From NCBI GenBank assembly GCA_028532985.1, contig JANCIK010000012.1:434001-498000 (forward strand): a stretch of 64,000 bases of DNA, written 5' to 3'. Below the pieces are notes generated by a model. That model made no database searches, was not told the DNA's origin, and was given only the letters and a program-made list of their open reading frames with translations. A program made the translations under genes and the position numbers. This document shows, piece after piece, positions 1 through 11,366 of the stretch (its first letter is position 1; each line of letters opens with the position of its first letter). The stretch is from Stropharia rugosoannulata. Lineage: Eukaryota > Basidiomycota > Agaricomycetes > Agaricales > Strophariaceae.

Positions 1-21
1 TTATACTAATATTTCTTATAG

Positions 22-874
22 AAAGAAGATCCTGGGAAGCTTGTTCAGCTTGGTTGGTCTGCAGGTGCCAGAAGCCGATGCGAGTTTGGCTGGGTCCGAA
101 ACATCGTCGCATCAAAGAAGAAACTTTCGGACGATAAAAGGGTTGAGGCCAACATCGAGGGTTCCAATTTGTTTGCCTTTATATGGCAGCTTATGGAGAA
201 ACAGCTTCCTGAGGAGGTGACGACTGATATCAAGAACTTTTCAAAGGTGCTTAAAATTCCTTCAAACGATGGAGAAGGTAACAACTACCAGGAGTGCCAT
301 GAAGAATCATCGATGAGGACAATGAAAGAAGGTGATTCGGAGGCTCCAACTACCGATGTTACAAAGTATACTGTGTCTCTGCCCCATGAGTCATATGATT
401 TCTTTGGTACTGGTCTTGCCCCACCAGGAGCTTTTATCACAAGAAATTATTCAAGGTATATTTCTCTTGTCGCTATATCTCCATTTCTGATCATCCACTT
501 TAACTTATAGGCATATGCATAAGGAAGGTCACCCCCACACATATGGAGCAATGCTTACCCTGCATCGTTCCCATAACTGTGTGTCTTATGGAGGAAACTT
601 CTTTCTTCCAGAATATGGGATTCGTATCCAGCAAGCAACGAACACTTGTATTGTCTGGCAGCCTAAAAGGCTTCATGGAACAGGAGTCCCCAATGTTGAT
701 CCGACCACTGAAGACCCTGATTTCCAGCAGCTTGTCGCTGCTATCGTCACTTCAAACACTTTAGCAGCAGCTTGGAGGAAGTATTGTGAGGGAAAGGTAA
801 ACCGAAAGGAGTTTGAGAATATGGTTGATGAAGTTGAAGCTGAGGGGCCTTTGAATCATGAAGGCGATAATTAG
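22..874 (+). CDS. TET/JBP-like 2OG-Fe(II) oxygenase, C-terminal exons (copy A, 5' partial)
   Basis: Two open exons, 22-455 and 511-874, join in phase (AG/G) across a GTATAT...TATAG intron. The first exon reads KEDPGKLVQLGWSAG, then CEFGWVRN. The second contains HMHKEGH, GGNFFLPEYGIRI, TCIVWQP and RLHGTG. This order (a metal HxD/E motif, a glycine-rich strand, then a distal His on the last strands) fits the double-stranded beta-helix of TET-like oxygenases, which basidiomycete transposons are known to carry. The proximal motif reads H-K-E, where the family usually has H-x-D. Family members oxidise methylated pyrimidines in nucleic acid; activity here is inference. The N-terminal exon is outside the window but is visible in copy B at 22140-22864. 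Unlike copy B, this copy is open throughout. It is followed by the F-box-like cargo gene on the same strand. Confidence 0.55.
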
Positions 875-1246
875 TAGACTAAAGCTCCTAGCCATTATTA
901 TTTACAAAGTACATTCTACTATTGTACTATGGTTGTGAACGGTACCCATTATGTACTGGTATAGCGAAGTTGGGTAAATAATCAGGTGATCATTATAGTT
1001 ACGCAAACAGTAAATGTTCTTCGCTGTAGGCTTACTATATTCTGTGCTGTTTCAATCGACCCATACATTTCTTACAATGTCTACAACAACTTCTTTTCTT
1101 TCTATCAAAATGCCCATAGTAGCTAGTCGGCAAACCCACCAGGTGTATTTTGAACTGTTTTCTAAGTGTATGTTTATATGCCAGCTCAATATAAGCTTTA
1201 CTAATCGTATCTGCTGCTATTAGTCGGAATACATAGCATTCACCTT

Positions 1247-2317
1247 ATGGCTTATATACTTTCATGGCTATACATATTATCCTCAACACTGCAAGAGATT
1301 CAGGAGCTTATTGCTCCTGGATGGACGAAAAGTATGTTGTATTTGTTTTGGATTGTGATATACTTTCTTATGTAGTGAAATGTAATAGTTCCCTTTGAGC
1401 TTCGGGATATTATTTTAGAAGCTTTGTTTTGGGAGCTGCCTAGCTACAAGTCAGGATGTGTCTTTCGGCAGTTGGGATATAAGGCTTGGTTAGCAAGCCG
1501 AAACACTATGCCTTCGCTGACATCACTGGACCAATATGCAACCCAGCTCCAATTCTGTGAAGACTTTACTAGTTTCTACCGACAGCATCGCCTTTCCAGC
1601 TGCACCAATGCATTTGCTAACATTTGGGCATTGCAGTTCAATTCCCAGAGTCAACAACCAACAGAATACAATCGTGAAACTCTATGCGATTATGTTCTCC
1701 AATATGCAAGTAAAAGCCTTACAAATTCACTGTGGTGATGTTGCTTGGTTGGTTTCAGAGGTTTTGGATAAATGGGTCGATTCATTGGGTCCCCATTTAG
1801 TCAACCTTCAGGTTATATATGACTGTCGTATGCCAATACTACCGATACAGGTTAGTTGTATACTTCTATGTTGCCTTATCTTTACTTATATTCTTTATAT
1901 TAGGATAATCGTCTTGGACTATATCCATGGTGTTCTAGAGACTGGGCCTCTGCTTTAGGTCGTCTTTCATTTCTGAAATCAGTCATTATCTATACTCCTC
2001 GGTTGCTACATTACCATATGTACGACACCAATCCTAGTATGGGTTATATGAGGGACTTCGTTTCCTCACTTGTGTCTGTTGTTTGGTCGCCGACAATGCC
2101 TCAACTGGAACGAGTCTACTTTCTGACAATCCAGGATAAGCATGAAAAGGACGATCAAAGTTACAGTGATGGCATACAGTTTCTAGCAGAACGACAAGTA
2201 TTAGATCAGAATACCCAGAGTTGGAATGGGTGGGTTTGCCGACCAATCAACTTGTATAGTAGAGCCCGACAAGACCTGCATAGAAATGACCACCAGTTGC
2301 GACTTTTCTTTAGTTAG
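1247..2317 (+). pseudogene. F-box-like cargo gene, copy A (2-nt deletion)
   Basis: Three exons can be read: 1247-1331, 1389-1850 and 1904-2317, with good GT-AG borders. Exon 2 opens with IPFELRDIILEAL, which resembles the first helix of an F-box (usual pattern LPxELxxxIL). It continues with leucine-rich, LRR-like phrases such as ALGRLSFLKSVIIY and MPQLERVYFL, as in fungal F-box/LRR proteins that recruit substrates to SCF ubiquitin ligases. Relative to copy B, two bases are missing near 1638-1640 (TTCAATTCCC against TTCCGAATTCCC). This shifts the frame in exon 2, so the copy A protein would be truncated as written. The gene lies directly downstream of the oxygenase and ends about 300 bp before the element terminus. 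The F-box assignment rests on one short motif; a plain unknown cargo protein is the alternative. Confidence 0.45.
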
Positions 2318-2420
2318 TTTTTGTAATTAGATTAGAATTTACCCCATAGCTATAGAATTTATGGTTTTACAGTGGAATGTACAAGTTTTATATGGTTATA
2401 AGAAAATGTACATAAAAAAG

Positions 2421-2620
2421 ACTTGTAGAGACCTAAAGAGACCTACAGAGACCTACAAAGCTATACTTAGTTTAAGGCAAGGCTAAAAAGACTGCCGAAG
2501 ACCTATCAAGCTATTTAAAGATATGATTGGGGCTTTAATTAAATCTAGTTTGAAACGATGGACTAAAAGTTACTAAAATGTCTTTAAATAGCTCTCGGCA
2601 AAAAAGTGATTTTCCTGATG
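2421..2620 (+). repeat. Right subterminal repeats and terminal inverted repeat of copy A
   Basis: Between 2421 and about 2500 the motif AGAGACCT or AAAAGACT recurs several times (AAAAAAGACTTG, AAAGAGACCT, ACAGAGACCT, AAAAAGACTG). Positions 2599-2620 are the inverse of CATCAGGAAAA-T-CACTTTTTTG. A similar cluster of AAAAAGACTT motifs follows the left terminus of copy B at 12209-12420. Short subterminal repeats next to the TIR are known in EnSpm/CACTA-type elements as transposase-binding arrays. That role here is inferred. Confidence 0.6.
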
Positions 2621-3853
2621 CTGCTGCCCTGATGTGCTGCTTGTTGTACCTGCACAGATAGCTCCTTTTCGAAGCCGTCCTCTTCTTGGTCTGATTTGCC
2701 AATATTGTCTTCATAGTCCATCCTGCAATGGCGGCCATCCAGGTCATAGTGTTCGTCTTTGTCTGTGGTAGGAGGGCCATATATGGATGATGAACAACAA
2801 CTGCGCCTGGGCATGTCTTCGTCGCTGCCTGCCACATCATCAATTTCGGGGGATATGCGTGATATATCTGGGCAGTAATCAATGGTCATTAATGAGAGTG
2901 GATTGTGGGTAGATGTTTACCTTTACGGGGCTGTGCCTGTTTGACGACCACTGACTGGATTCAACAGGGCCCATTGTTAATTGTGGTTGACTGTTCAATA
3001 TTCATGGTAACAGAAGATAAGAATAGGACAACCAGATACATTAGTTGATTGTTGATCACACTACTGTGGAATAATCTTACCTCATCGAACAGGTGAGCAG
3101 GATCATTATCGAGTTCCAGTTCGTCTTCCGAACTGACATCTTCTTCTTCCTCATCAAGCTCAATGGTGCGGTTGTCCTGTTGCTGCGCCACATAGAGACC
3201 TTCATCATCGGACTGCTCGTATCCTGGCCTTTTATGTTTCACTCGACGTGCTGCTGTTAGGTAAGTCACAGTCAAATTTGCATTCTCTATACTGATGTAC
3301 CTTCCGTCTCAGAAAGCTCTGCATCTTCAATATCTGGATGAGCCTGCACTTTCTTTGCTATCATGGGTAAGCTACTGGTATCTCAGCAAGTGCAAACATT
3401 TAGAAACTCAACTCGGATTAGTTTGGCGTTGGCTCGCTCCTGCATCCGCTTTGCATACAGTGCGTGTGTAACTTGTCTGAGGCCGCTGCTCATGGACTAC
3501 CCCATGGAACTCCTTTACTGTGAGTAGACTGTGGTCAATGTGGATGGCACCATTGACTCTGGACTTACCTGTTTTCTTGTTTGTAGTCACTCTTTTCGCG
3601 TTGTCTTTATCTTTCGTATTAGGGGCAACCTTCCTGCCCCATGCTATTGCAAGTGCAGAATAATTAGAAGGGTCAGTGGGCACTGTCTATCACAGAAGTA
3701 TCCGCACTTGGTTTGTCCATTAAGTTCTGCACTGCTTTGCGAACAGCTACTAACTTCCTCATATTAGAATGTAGCTGTATCTGTTCAAATGGCGTACTTA
3801 CGACGTGAAGGCTCTGGGACGGGCAACAGTTGCTGTGACTCGGCAGTAGGCAT
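2584..3853 (-). pseudogene. Acidic accessory gene of Plavaka-1, 3' end cut by copy A
   Basis: Several minus-strand open segments with plausible splice sites read as one gene divergent from the transposase. It starts near 3853 (MPTAESQQLLPVPEPSRR before a GTAAGT donor), followed by a segment with PTDPSNYSALAIAWGRKV, a strongly acidic segment (ELDEEEEDVSSEDELELD, about 3120-3170) and a last segment around 2620-2889. No known domain is recognisable. The last reading frame runs across 2620 into copy A and stops inside the inserted TIR, so the original C-terminus has been replaced. Divergent accessory genes next to the transposase are common in Plavaka/KDZ elements. The exact exon chain is uncertain. 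Confidence 0.4.
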
Positions 3854-4101
3854 TATGCCACGATTCGGCGCCACAGGAAAAGATGTGCAAGCAGTGAATG
3901 GGCGAGGTGAAAAAGGGAGGTAAGCAAGAGCTGCGATATCGATATCAATATTGATCTCGTCAGGGGCTGTTGTGAAGGTACCATTTATTTTTTATTTTAT
4001 TTTTCTGTATCACTGAATACAAGTTCTGCTTCCAGTGCCGTAGCTTGTCACCAAAATTCCTGTAATCTTCGGAATCAGACAACCCCTTTGTAATACCTAC
4101 T

Positions 4102-7100
4102 ATGCTCTATCAATGCGAAGGATGTTATGCGCGTTTTGACCATGAAAACAGTTTTGTTCAGCACCTTATACGTTCTCAGAAGCCTCTGTGCCAAGCAGCC
4201 AGCCTGATGTGGAAGGAACGCTCGAGGCCTGTGTTAGGTGGTCGCAGACGAAGCAATGTCTGCTCTAGCTCCTCCATGAAAGCATCAGTAAATGCAACAG
4301 GTGGACCCAAACAATTTGAAGGCGAAGGCAACCACTTTGGCGAAGACTATGCCGATGATGACTCCCCTGCACCACTGCCCCCTGACTCTGATGACAAAAG
4401 CAACAGCACGGACAAACACAATGGCCTGGGAGAAGAGTACAAAGATGTGCCATCTGCAGAAGAACATCGCATGTTTGACCAGCACTTTCCTGATGACAAT
4501 AGCATGTCCGTGGATGCTGATCAGTGGGGCTCTGAATCCAGAGGGCCCAATATTGAGCATATGTCTGCTCGAAAACCGCTGGCACACATCACTACATTCC
4601 CTGGCAATCAGGCTGCTGCCCCTGTGTCCGAAATGACTATGTGCGGGTTTAATGAATATCAACAAGATCTTGACGCTGTTGGAGAGAATATCTGGGCACC
4701 GTTTGCTTCCAAAGTAGATTGGGAAGTAGCTCAGTGGGCGAAACAGCGTGGACCCAGCTCCACAGTGTTTACGGAACTGTTAAAGATTGATGGGGTACGC
4801 TGGACTTGCTCTGCACCAATTTAACATTACTAATCGCTTGCCTGAAGATATCAGACGCACTTGGCCTGTCATACAAGAACAGCTCTGAGCTCAATAAAAT
4901 AATTGACAATAAACTGCCTTCGTGCCGTCCCCATTTTGTGAAGCAAGAAATTATGGCCAGTGGTGAAACTTGTGAATTATTCATGTGCAACATCCTTCAA
5001 TGTGTCAGAGCCTTATACAGCGACCCCCAACATGCCCAATACCTGGTATTCAAGCCGGAGCGGCACTATGCTGACGAGGATAAGACTATACGACTGTACC
5101 ATGACCTACACACCGGGAAATGGTGGTGGGACACCCAGGTATTCATATTTTATTTCCCCAACATATAGGCTCTTATTTCACTTTACAGGTCTCTCTCGAA
5201 AGGAAAAAACCTGGTGCTACAATTGTACCTATCATACTTTCTTCGGACAAGATGCAGGTGACATTATTTCGAAACAAAATGGCCTACCCAGTATATCTTA
5301 CTATTGGGAATCTTCCAAAATCTATTTGTTGCAAACTGTCCCGCCAGGGCCAAGTATTGCTTGCCTACTTGCCCACTACTCGCCTTGAACATATCACCAA
5401 TGGTCCTTCACGCCGCCGTGTCCAGGCAAATTTATTTCATGCATGTATGGCCCACATTCTCGCCAAATTGAAGGATGCAGGTGTCAATGGTACGAACATG
5501 ACAGATGGCAATGGGGTTACTTGCTGCTGTCACCCTATCCTGGCTGTATACGTTGGTGACTATCCTGAACAAGTACTAGCTACAGGTACAATAACAGGCG
5601 ACAGTCCTGTGTGCCAATGTCCCAACAACGATCTCGGAACCTACCCATGCACCCACAAACTGCGTGATCTCTCTGCTATACAAGAAGTGCTCGTAAGGCT
5701 GGAAGAACCGGGATATATGCAAGCCTGCTGTGATATTCGCATTAAGCCGGGCTTGCAGAAGCCGTTCTGGCAGGATCTTCCATACACCAACATTTTCCAG
5801 TCAATTACTCCGGACGTCTTGCACCAGCTGCATCAGGGAATGTTCAAACGCTTGCTCCAGTGGATCATTGATGCATGTGGTGAAGCCTTCATTGACGAGC
5901 GTGTCCGACAACTACCCCCCAATCACAGTATTCGACACTTCAAAAAGGGAATCTCATCTCTATCTCGAGTCAGCAGCACGGAGCACCGGCAGATGAGCGC
6001 ATTTTTACTGGGTCTCATTGGTGACACAGTGCATCTTTCAAACGGTGCTTCAACACGCTCATTCATTATTGCAACTCGAGCACTGCTTGACTTTTTATAT
6101 CTTGCTCAGTATCCTGTTCACACCACGCTTACTCTGGATTCCCTAGAAGATGCGCTTACATCATTTCACGAGCACAAGCATATTTTTGTCACACTGGGCT
6201 TGCGCGACAATTTCTGGTTGCCCAAGCTACACTCCATGGCGCACTACAGATCAGCCATAATGCGCTTTGGGACAACTGACGGTTACTCCACGGAAGCAAC
6301 TGAGCGGTTACACATTGATTTTGCAAAGGAAGCATACCAGGCCACGAACAGGAAGGACAAATATGGCCAAATGACAAAATGGCTGGAGCGCCAGGAGAAG
6401 TTGGCGCATCATGCCAACTATGTTACATGGCTAAGCAGTTCACGGACTCGGATGTCGGCTGCCACTACGTTGGTGAACTGGGAACCTCCTGATATCGGAA
6501 TGCCACTTACTCCAAAGATGCCCCGCCACCCAATGAAGAAGTTTGTGAGTCTGGACGACATCATATCAAGCAAAGGCCATGGTGCGTTGTCATTTGTGTC
6601 TGCTCTGTGCTGCTTCATTGCGAAGTGGAATAGTCCACACCTGTCTCGCAGCCAGGTTGATTCTGCTGCTGCCGAGATCCACATCCCCTTTCACGGACTG
6701 CCTGTGTATCACCGCATGAAATTCTGTGGCCACAGCACAAATGATACTGCAGACTCTGTACATGCATACCCTACTCACACAACATTGGCAGGCAAGTTTA
6801 CACCTGCACGATTTGATACTGCCCTTGTTCTCGTTGACAAAGGCAGACATGCAGCAGCCGAACAGAGTAGCATTGCCGGTGGGATTTAATGTATATTCTG
6901 AATAGGACCATTTAGCTAATTGTTATCATCACCCTATAGGGACGCATGTTGGTCGAGTGCACGTCATTTTTTCTCTGCCCGAATCCTCTTACAACTACCT
7001 CTTCCCTTCAAAATGCCACCTGCTGCAACATCTCGCTTATGTCGAATGGTTCTCGCGATTCTCATCTCAACCTGATCCTGTATCCAACCTGTATAAGATA

Positions 7101-7304
7101 TCACCTGCAGTATCAAGGACCGGGGACCGATTAGCCACAATTGTCCCTGTAAGTTTGCTGACACACAGCGTTCACTTGTTCCCAAAATGGGGACGTGATA
7201 AGGAGGTATATTTGTCTTGGACCAGGGAGTCTGTGCTCGAAGATTGTAGTATATTTTATGTTAATTCATTCAAGGACAGGAGTACCTACTACAATTTGTA
7301 TTAA
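4102..7304 (+). CDS. Plavaka-family DDE transposase, intact (element 1)
   Basis: Four exons, 4102-4794, 4848-5138, 5189-6878 and 6940-7304, join in phase to give 1012 residues. The N-terminus is a C2H2-type finger (YQCEGCYARF...FVQHL) followed by an acidic linker. Then come ALGLSYKNSSELN, the LSSDK and YPVYLTIGN block, VGDYPEQ, a Cys cluster (PVCQCPNND), the signature TPDVLHQLHQGMFKRLLQW, and FGTTDGYSTEATERLHIDFA with TNRKD and QMTKWL. These are the blocks expected to carry the RNase H-fold acidic triad (D in SSDK, D in TPD, E in ERLH; my assignment). The last exon (GRVHVIFSLP) has a direct counterpart at 15031-15413. No stop or frameshift interrupts the chain, so the enzyme could still be functional. 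The copy B transposase is homologous throughout but distinct. Confidence 0.85.
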
Positions 7305-7431
7305 ATTAAGATGCACTATTAGTACTTCACTTGTACTTCACTACTCTGCAATAAGAACAAATCTATTGGCTATGCTGTTTCTCTCCGAAAATAAGGGGCC
7401 CAAAATTATGTAAGCACTTTTTGGCTGATCT

Positions 7432-8571
7432 TTGCGATACACAATCACTAATGCTACCTCCACTACACTGGCATTATCTATGCGAGACAAAGGCAAGCTA
7501 CAGTGCTCTCCAGACTCCAACTCTGCATCTCCATTGAGATGCCCTCGCCTCGAGAACTCGCGCCTGCCTCATGGCAAGAAACTGCCCGCAAAATCACCTC
7601 GGGCCCCTGAACGTTTGGGCTCAGAACGGGAAGACTTGGGAGTCAATAGCGGCATGCGAAGAAGGAACAGGGATATAATACTAGATGAGGATGCCGAGAA
7701 TTACATGTGAGTTACGAAGTATTAAATGCTGACTGTTTGATTACTAAACAACTTCTTAACGTTTATGTGCTATGATTTCCAGGTCCGTGACTCTCAACAT
7801 GAAGACGACTACTTACTGGAACCTTACGTGCCAACTGAAACCCACCCAGATACCCCAACTGGTGGGGGTTGGATACCATCCCATTGTGGTCATGCAGCGG
7901 AAGAGTTGCTGCAGTCAACCATTCTGATATCTGGGGCGAAAAATGGCGAAGAAGATGACGACTCGGAAACTCAGTCTGATGAGTATACCTTAGTAGGGCC
8001 CCGTGGATGGATTCTCAGAGATGACACCGGCGCTGCAGAGCCTGGTAATAATGTGCCAGCCAAAAATGGCACTGCCACCATAGCCATTCTGTCGGACTCC
8101 GAGGACGTAGGCATGAGGCCCCCAGCAGTGACAAGCACAGCACCAGCTACTGCTGCAGCAGTTGATAGGCAGGGTTTGGCTACTTCTGCCACACTCGCAG
8201 CACTTCAGCAACCTTCCCCCGGACCCTCAAAGTGGCAGTCAGATAGCACGCATGCCTTGGCCGCGGCAGCAGCAAGTCCCAGAATAGGCTGTGTGGTGGC
8301 TACGGGCCCGATTTTGCCGCAGACCAATTCGGCTACCAAGGCAAAGAGCAGTGTAGACCTGTTGGAATGTATCAATAGTCTCATTGACACAATGGTAACT
8401 AACCATTACAAGGCGTATATGATAGGTAGACAGGCACAGTGGCATATGAGTGAAGTACGTGAAGTGTACAGTGGTTTAGATGAGCTTGTAGTAGATCTTC
8501 ATAAAACCTTACTAGCTACAGTAAGTAAATTAGATACTCTCATACAAAAAACCTCTGTGAAAGTAGACTAG
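7432..8571 (+). CDS. Hypothetical accessory protein of Plavaka-1
   Basis: An open segment ending near 7710 (IILDEDAENYM) is followed by a GTGAGT donor, a TTACTAAAC branch-like site and a CAG at 7788-7790. A long second segment then runs to 8571. The two frames do not join exactly at these sites, so one splice site or one base may be wrong, or the gene may be broken. The second part is acidic and Ser/Ala-rich. It ends in an alpha-helical, coiled-coil-like stretch (DLLECINSLIDTMVTN..., VDLHKTLLATVSKLDTLIQ). No family recognised. It lies 128 bp downstream of the transposase on the same strand and ends about 260 bp before the proposed element terminus. Confidence 0.4.
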
Positions 8572-8824
8572 TCATGTAATGCCTATTTGACTGTCTTTTT
8601 GATATTGTATGATAATTCTCAGAAGTATAATATGCCCTACAACATTATCTTTGTTTATGAAACATTATTGTGATTTATTCAAAAAGCATACTGGCCAATA
8701 CAAATATGTTCAAATGTGCTGATTATGCCGAAAATTAATAAATTAATTCCATTATCAAACATTAAATTCACTATGCATAATTAAACAGAAGTATCACAAA
8801 CTTTGTATAATTATCTAGGGAGGG

Positions 8825-8835
8825 TTTTCCTGATG
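8825..8835 (+). repeat. Probable right terminus of Plavaka-1
   Basis: TTTTCCTGATG at this position is the exact inverse of the first 11 bases of the composite element TIR. It sits just downstream of the last Plavaka-1 gene, which is where a terminus is expected. Confidence 0.45.
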
Positions 8836-9179
8836 GCTTCGACAAGCGACTTGTGTGCATCAATCACGAGATGGCTGCGTGGGAATCAAGTGGAAAATCA
8901 TCGCATCCAGCAAAGCTCCAGCCAAATCAGAGAGGTCGATCTTCGTCGAATAACACGGCCAGCAGCAAGATGATACAGTTACTGCAGAAATCCGACAGGG
9001 TGTATCTGGGACTGACCCACCCGCGAGGACAGGATCCGTTTGTGTTAAAATAAGCGTAGCACTTCGTGATCAACACATGAGAGAGGAATATGTGAATTCA
9101 CGTTTGGCCTTGGTGAGCTCAAGAGGCAAACGGATGCGGGAAAAGTACATCGATGGCCTACTAAATACTGTGAAGTAAT
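8833..9179 (+). pseudogene. Unknown ORF remnant with one frameshift
   Basis: From an ATG at 8833 one frame runs open to about 8970 (MASTSDLCASITRWLRGNQ...). The next frame then continues to a stop at 9179, with QHMREEYVNSRLALVSS and RGKRMREKYIDGLL. Read together with one frameshift near 8965 this gives about 115 residues of charged, helical protein. I do not recognise it. The start codon overlaps the proposed Plavaka-1 terminus, so the original 5' part may have been removed by the insertion. It could be chance coding, though the second half has good charged-helix composition. Confidence 0.25.
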
Positions 9180-9428
9180 AATAGAATAATAGCTAGAATG
9201 TTTACAGAACAAAAGTGAGTGACAGGTAAGTAAGTAACAAAAATAGATTAAATGGACAATAACTCAATAATTGGGTAATGAATGGAAGAAACCTAGAAAG
9301 TACTCATTGCGTACGCTCGCAAAGCACGCCTGATGCGTCTAGAATTCCAACAGAAATCAGAGTAATCTACATCATCAATTTCATCAGTACACCCGCATTG
9401 GATATGTAGTAGTATTACATATTATTAT

Positions 9429-9738
9429 TACCTGGTATTAGATCCGGCTCTGATAATTCCACAGCCGCGTCGGACCCTCCGGGACCTTCTGATCCCTCAA
9501 GTTGTACACTGTCCTTGGATATAGCGGAAAATGCTTCCGTCAGAGCACGTTTAACGCCATCTTGCCCTTGAGTTGCTCCAGACTCTGATTCCCGCAGACA
9601 CTTTTTTCTGTGATTCGCCATTCCACACCGATTGATTGGTTCATTGCATATACTGCAGATGTCTGACTTTGCTGCAGCACGTGTAGACTTTGTTGTTCCG
9701 GTTCTGGAAGCAGTTTTCTGTCTGGGTTGACGGCCCAT
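9429..9738 (-). CDS. Small C2HC zinc-finger protein, possibly incomplete
   Basis: An open segment from ATG at 9738 starts MGRQPRQKTASRTG, a basic tail, and then carries CSICNEPINRCGMANHRKKC. That is a C-x2-C...H-x4-C zinc-binding pattern like the N-terminal fingers of fungal transposases. An acidic tail follows. A GTAATA donor-like site follows LIP near 9430. A downstream frame ending near 9293 (DEIDDVDYSDFCW...IRRALRAYAMSTF) looks like a second exon, but I see no acceptor AG between them. It may be a stand-alone finger gene or a relic of another transposon. Orientation is opposite to Plavaka-1. Confidence 0.35.
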
Positions 9739-9813
9739 TGTTTGAAGCAACCACAAGTGTCGGTGGGCAATGATAAGTATCGGTTCAATGGAATCAACCG
9801 TGGAATCAATCAA

Positions 9814-11366
9814 TCTCAGTGATATTTCTCACGAAAATTCTTCGTTGAATATATTGTAAGGCTTATTTTTAAATCTAGTCTAGTTCCATTGTTACAAGTT
9901 CGCATCTATCAGTACAAGGGGTATCAGGGCCTTACCAAATAGTCTGATGCATTACAAAGGGTCTGATGGAATTACAAGGCACATTACAATCGTGTTTTGC
10001 GTCATTGTAAGGGTTCTGCCTTATAAGGCTAATAAGAAATTTCCGACAATTTATTAACTCATTCTATGTTTTTAGGCATTTTGAACGTATTAAAGAGGCT
10101 GCAGCAGGCTGCATCACACTGTTCATTTTCTTGCTGGAGATAAACGGGCAAAGAATAGCCTACTGTAGCGCTGACAAACATCAAGTAAAATCCTGCTACA
10201 AAATAGACCTGATTACAATCACCGAAATCTGTTCTCTACACTGGGCCACTGTAAATTTCCATGGGCTCGCGTTTCAATACATTTCCCACAGAATTTTGGG
10301 CACATTGTTATAAAGAGCTTGTTTTTAGGATCAACGCTTGTTCTCGGAAGAAGTACTATCATACTATGACCTTCACTAGAACACGAAGGAGGTTCAGCCT
10401 GACACAGCTAGCGACAGTGCTAACACTTTGGTCCATGTCATCGTACTTGACAAATCCGGGTATGATTATCCTCTTCTCCTCATTACTGCTTGTGAAACTG
10501 ATGCTATTTCTCAGGGAAGAGGCATCCCCCATTAAGCTTCTCTGCCAATAAAGCATGCATCCTGAATGCAGCTGCCTGCTTTCCAAGTGCCTTTGTGCGT
10601 ATAAATTATGTATTCCCGTAACAGAGAGAAGCTCAGTGTCAGTTATCACTAGAGACTGGAAACAGGGATTTCGCTTGCATTGATCACCCCAGACCTAGTT
10701 GCCGCAGCAAGTGGCAGTACTCGTAGTAACGACAATGCATCAAATAGCTCACCCCTTCCAGACGATCCCATCGTCATAGTATCTGCTCCATCCCCCTATG
10801 GGTTCGCTGGTATAAGAAATCCTGATGTGAACAAGGACCTGGCTAGAGAAGAGTCTTTGGGTGAGTGACCATGAGGATCAGAGCATGGAATCTGGTGCTT
10901 GATTATTATTTACTCTAGATAAGTTTTTCTGCTAATTGGTGGACTGGCACGGACGAGATTAATATAAGCAGACGAGGAGCTAAGACCAACAATACATGAG
11001 CAGTAGACTCTCCTACGTCCAGCGCCCATTCATATCCGTAACTAACGACGATTAATATTTGACTTGGTGATTTGTAGGCACAAACATAACTGTGTCTGGG
11101 AGATAGTGCACCTTAGAATCCATGCAGAAAGTCACATGTTGGACCCGCAAGAGAATTTGAAGGATTTGTTTTATGTGAACTTGACATACAATTAGAACTC
11201 ACTGACCGTCCCTTAAGCATTAATCAAATCTAATCAAACATCTTCTATTAAGCAGTCTGTTTGGAGGTCGAAATGCCCATCATACGATTCATCCGACTCG
11301 GTGATTACATGAGATGATTAAACGGACCACATACTCTGAGATGCCTACTTATCTCCATCGCCAAAG
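9814..11366. other. Intergenic, no convincing gene
   Basis: AT-rich sequence between the zinc-finger ORF and the lectin gene. A short open stretch at 10680-10868 (Ser/Asn/Pro-rich, ending before GTGAGT) could be one exon of a decayed gene. I see no partner exons, RNA gene or repeat. Confidence 0.4.

Larger units (their letters stand above)
1..2620 (+). mobile_element. Right end of composite Plavaka-type element, copy A (left part outside window)
   Basis: Positions 1-2620 repeat 22891-25506 almost base for base. The match stops exactly after CCTGATG at 2620 and 25506, where the two flanks become unrelated (CTGCTGCC versus GATAGACA). The last 22 bases are the inverse of the bases at 12187-12208, the left end of copy B, so 2620 is a transposon terminus. 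The window starts inside an intron of the oxygenase gene, so the rest of copy A lies to the left. The element has landed in the 3' part of a minus-strand accessory gene of the neighbouring Plavaka element. Confidence 0.8.
2621..8835 (+). mobile_element. Plavaka-family transposon 1, left end missing
   Basis: This segment holds an intact Plavaka transposase with one divergent and one downstream accessory gene. The probable right terminus is TTTTCCTGATG at 8825-8835, whose inverse CATCAGGAAAA matches the first 11 bases of the composite element ends. Beyond those 11 bases the two families differ. No matching left terminus is present between 2621 and 4100, and copy A interrupts the divergent accessory gene, so the true left end probably lies beyond copy A to the left of the window. 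The transposase is clearly homologous to, but distinct from, the copy B transposase. Confidence 0.6.

Noticed and set aside
8572..8824. Coding sequence between the Plavaka-1 accessory gene and its terminus
   Set aside because: AT-rich with stops in all frames. It is better explained as the subterminal part of the element.
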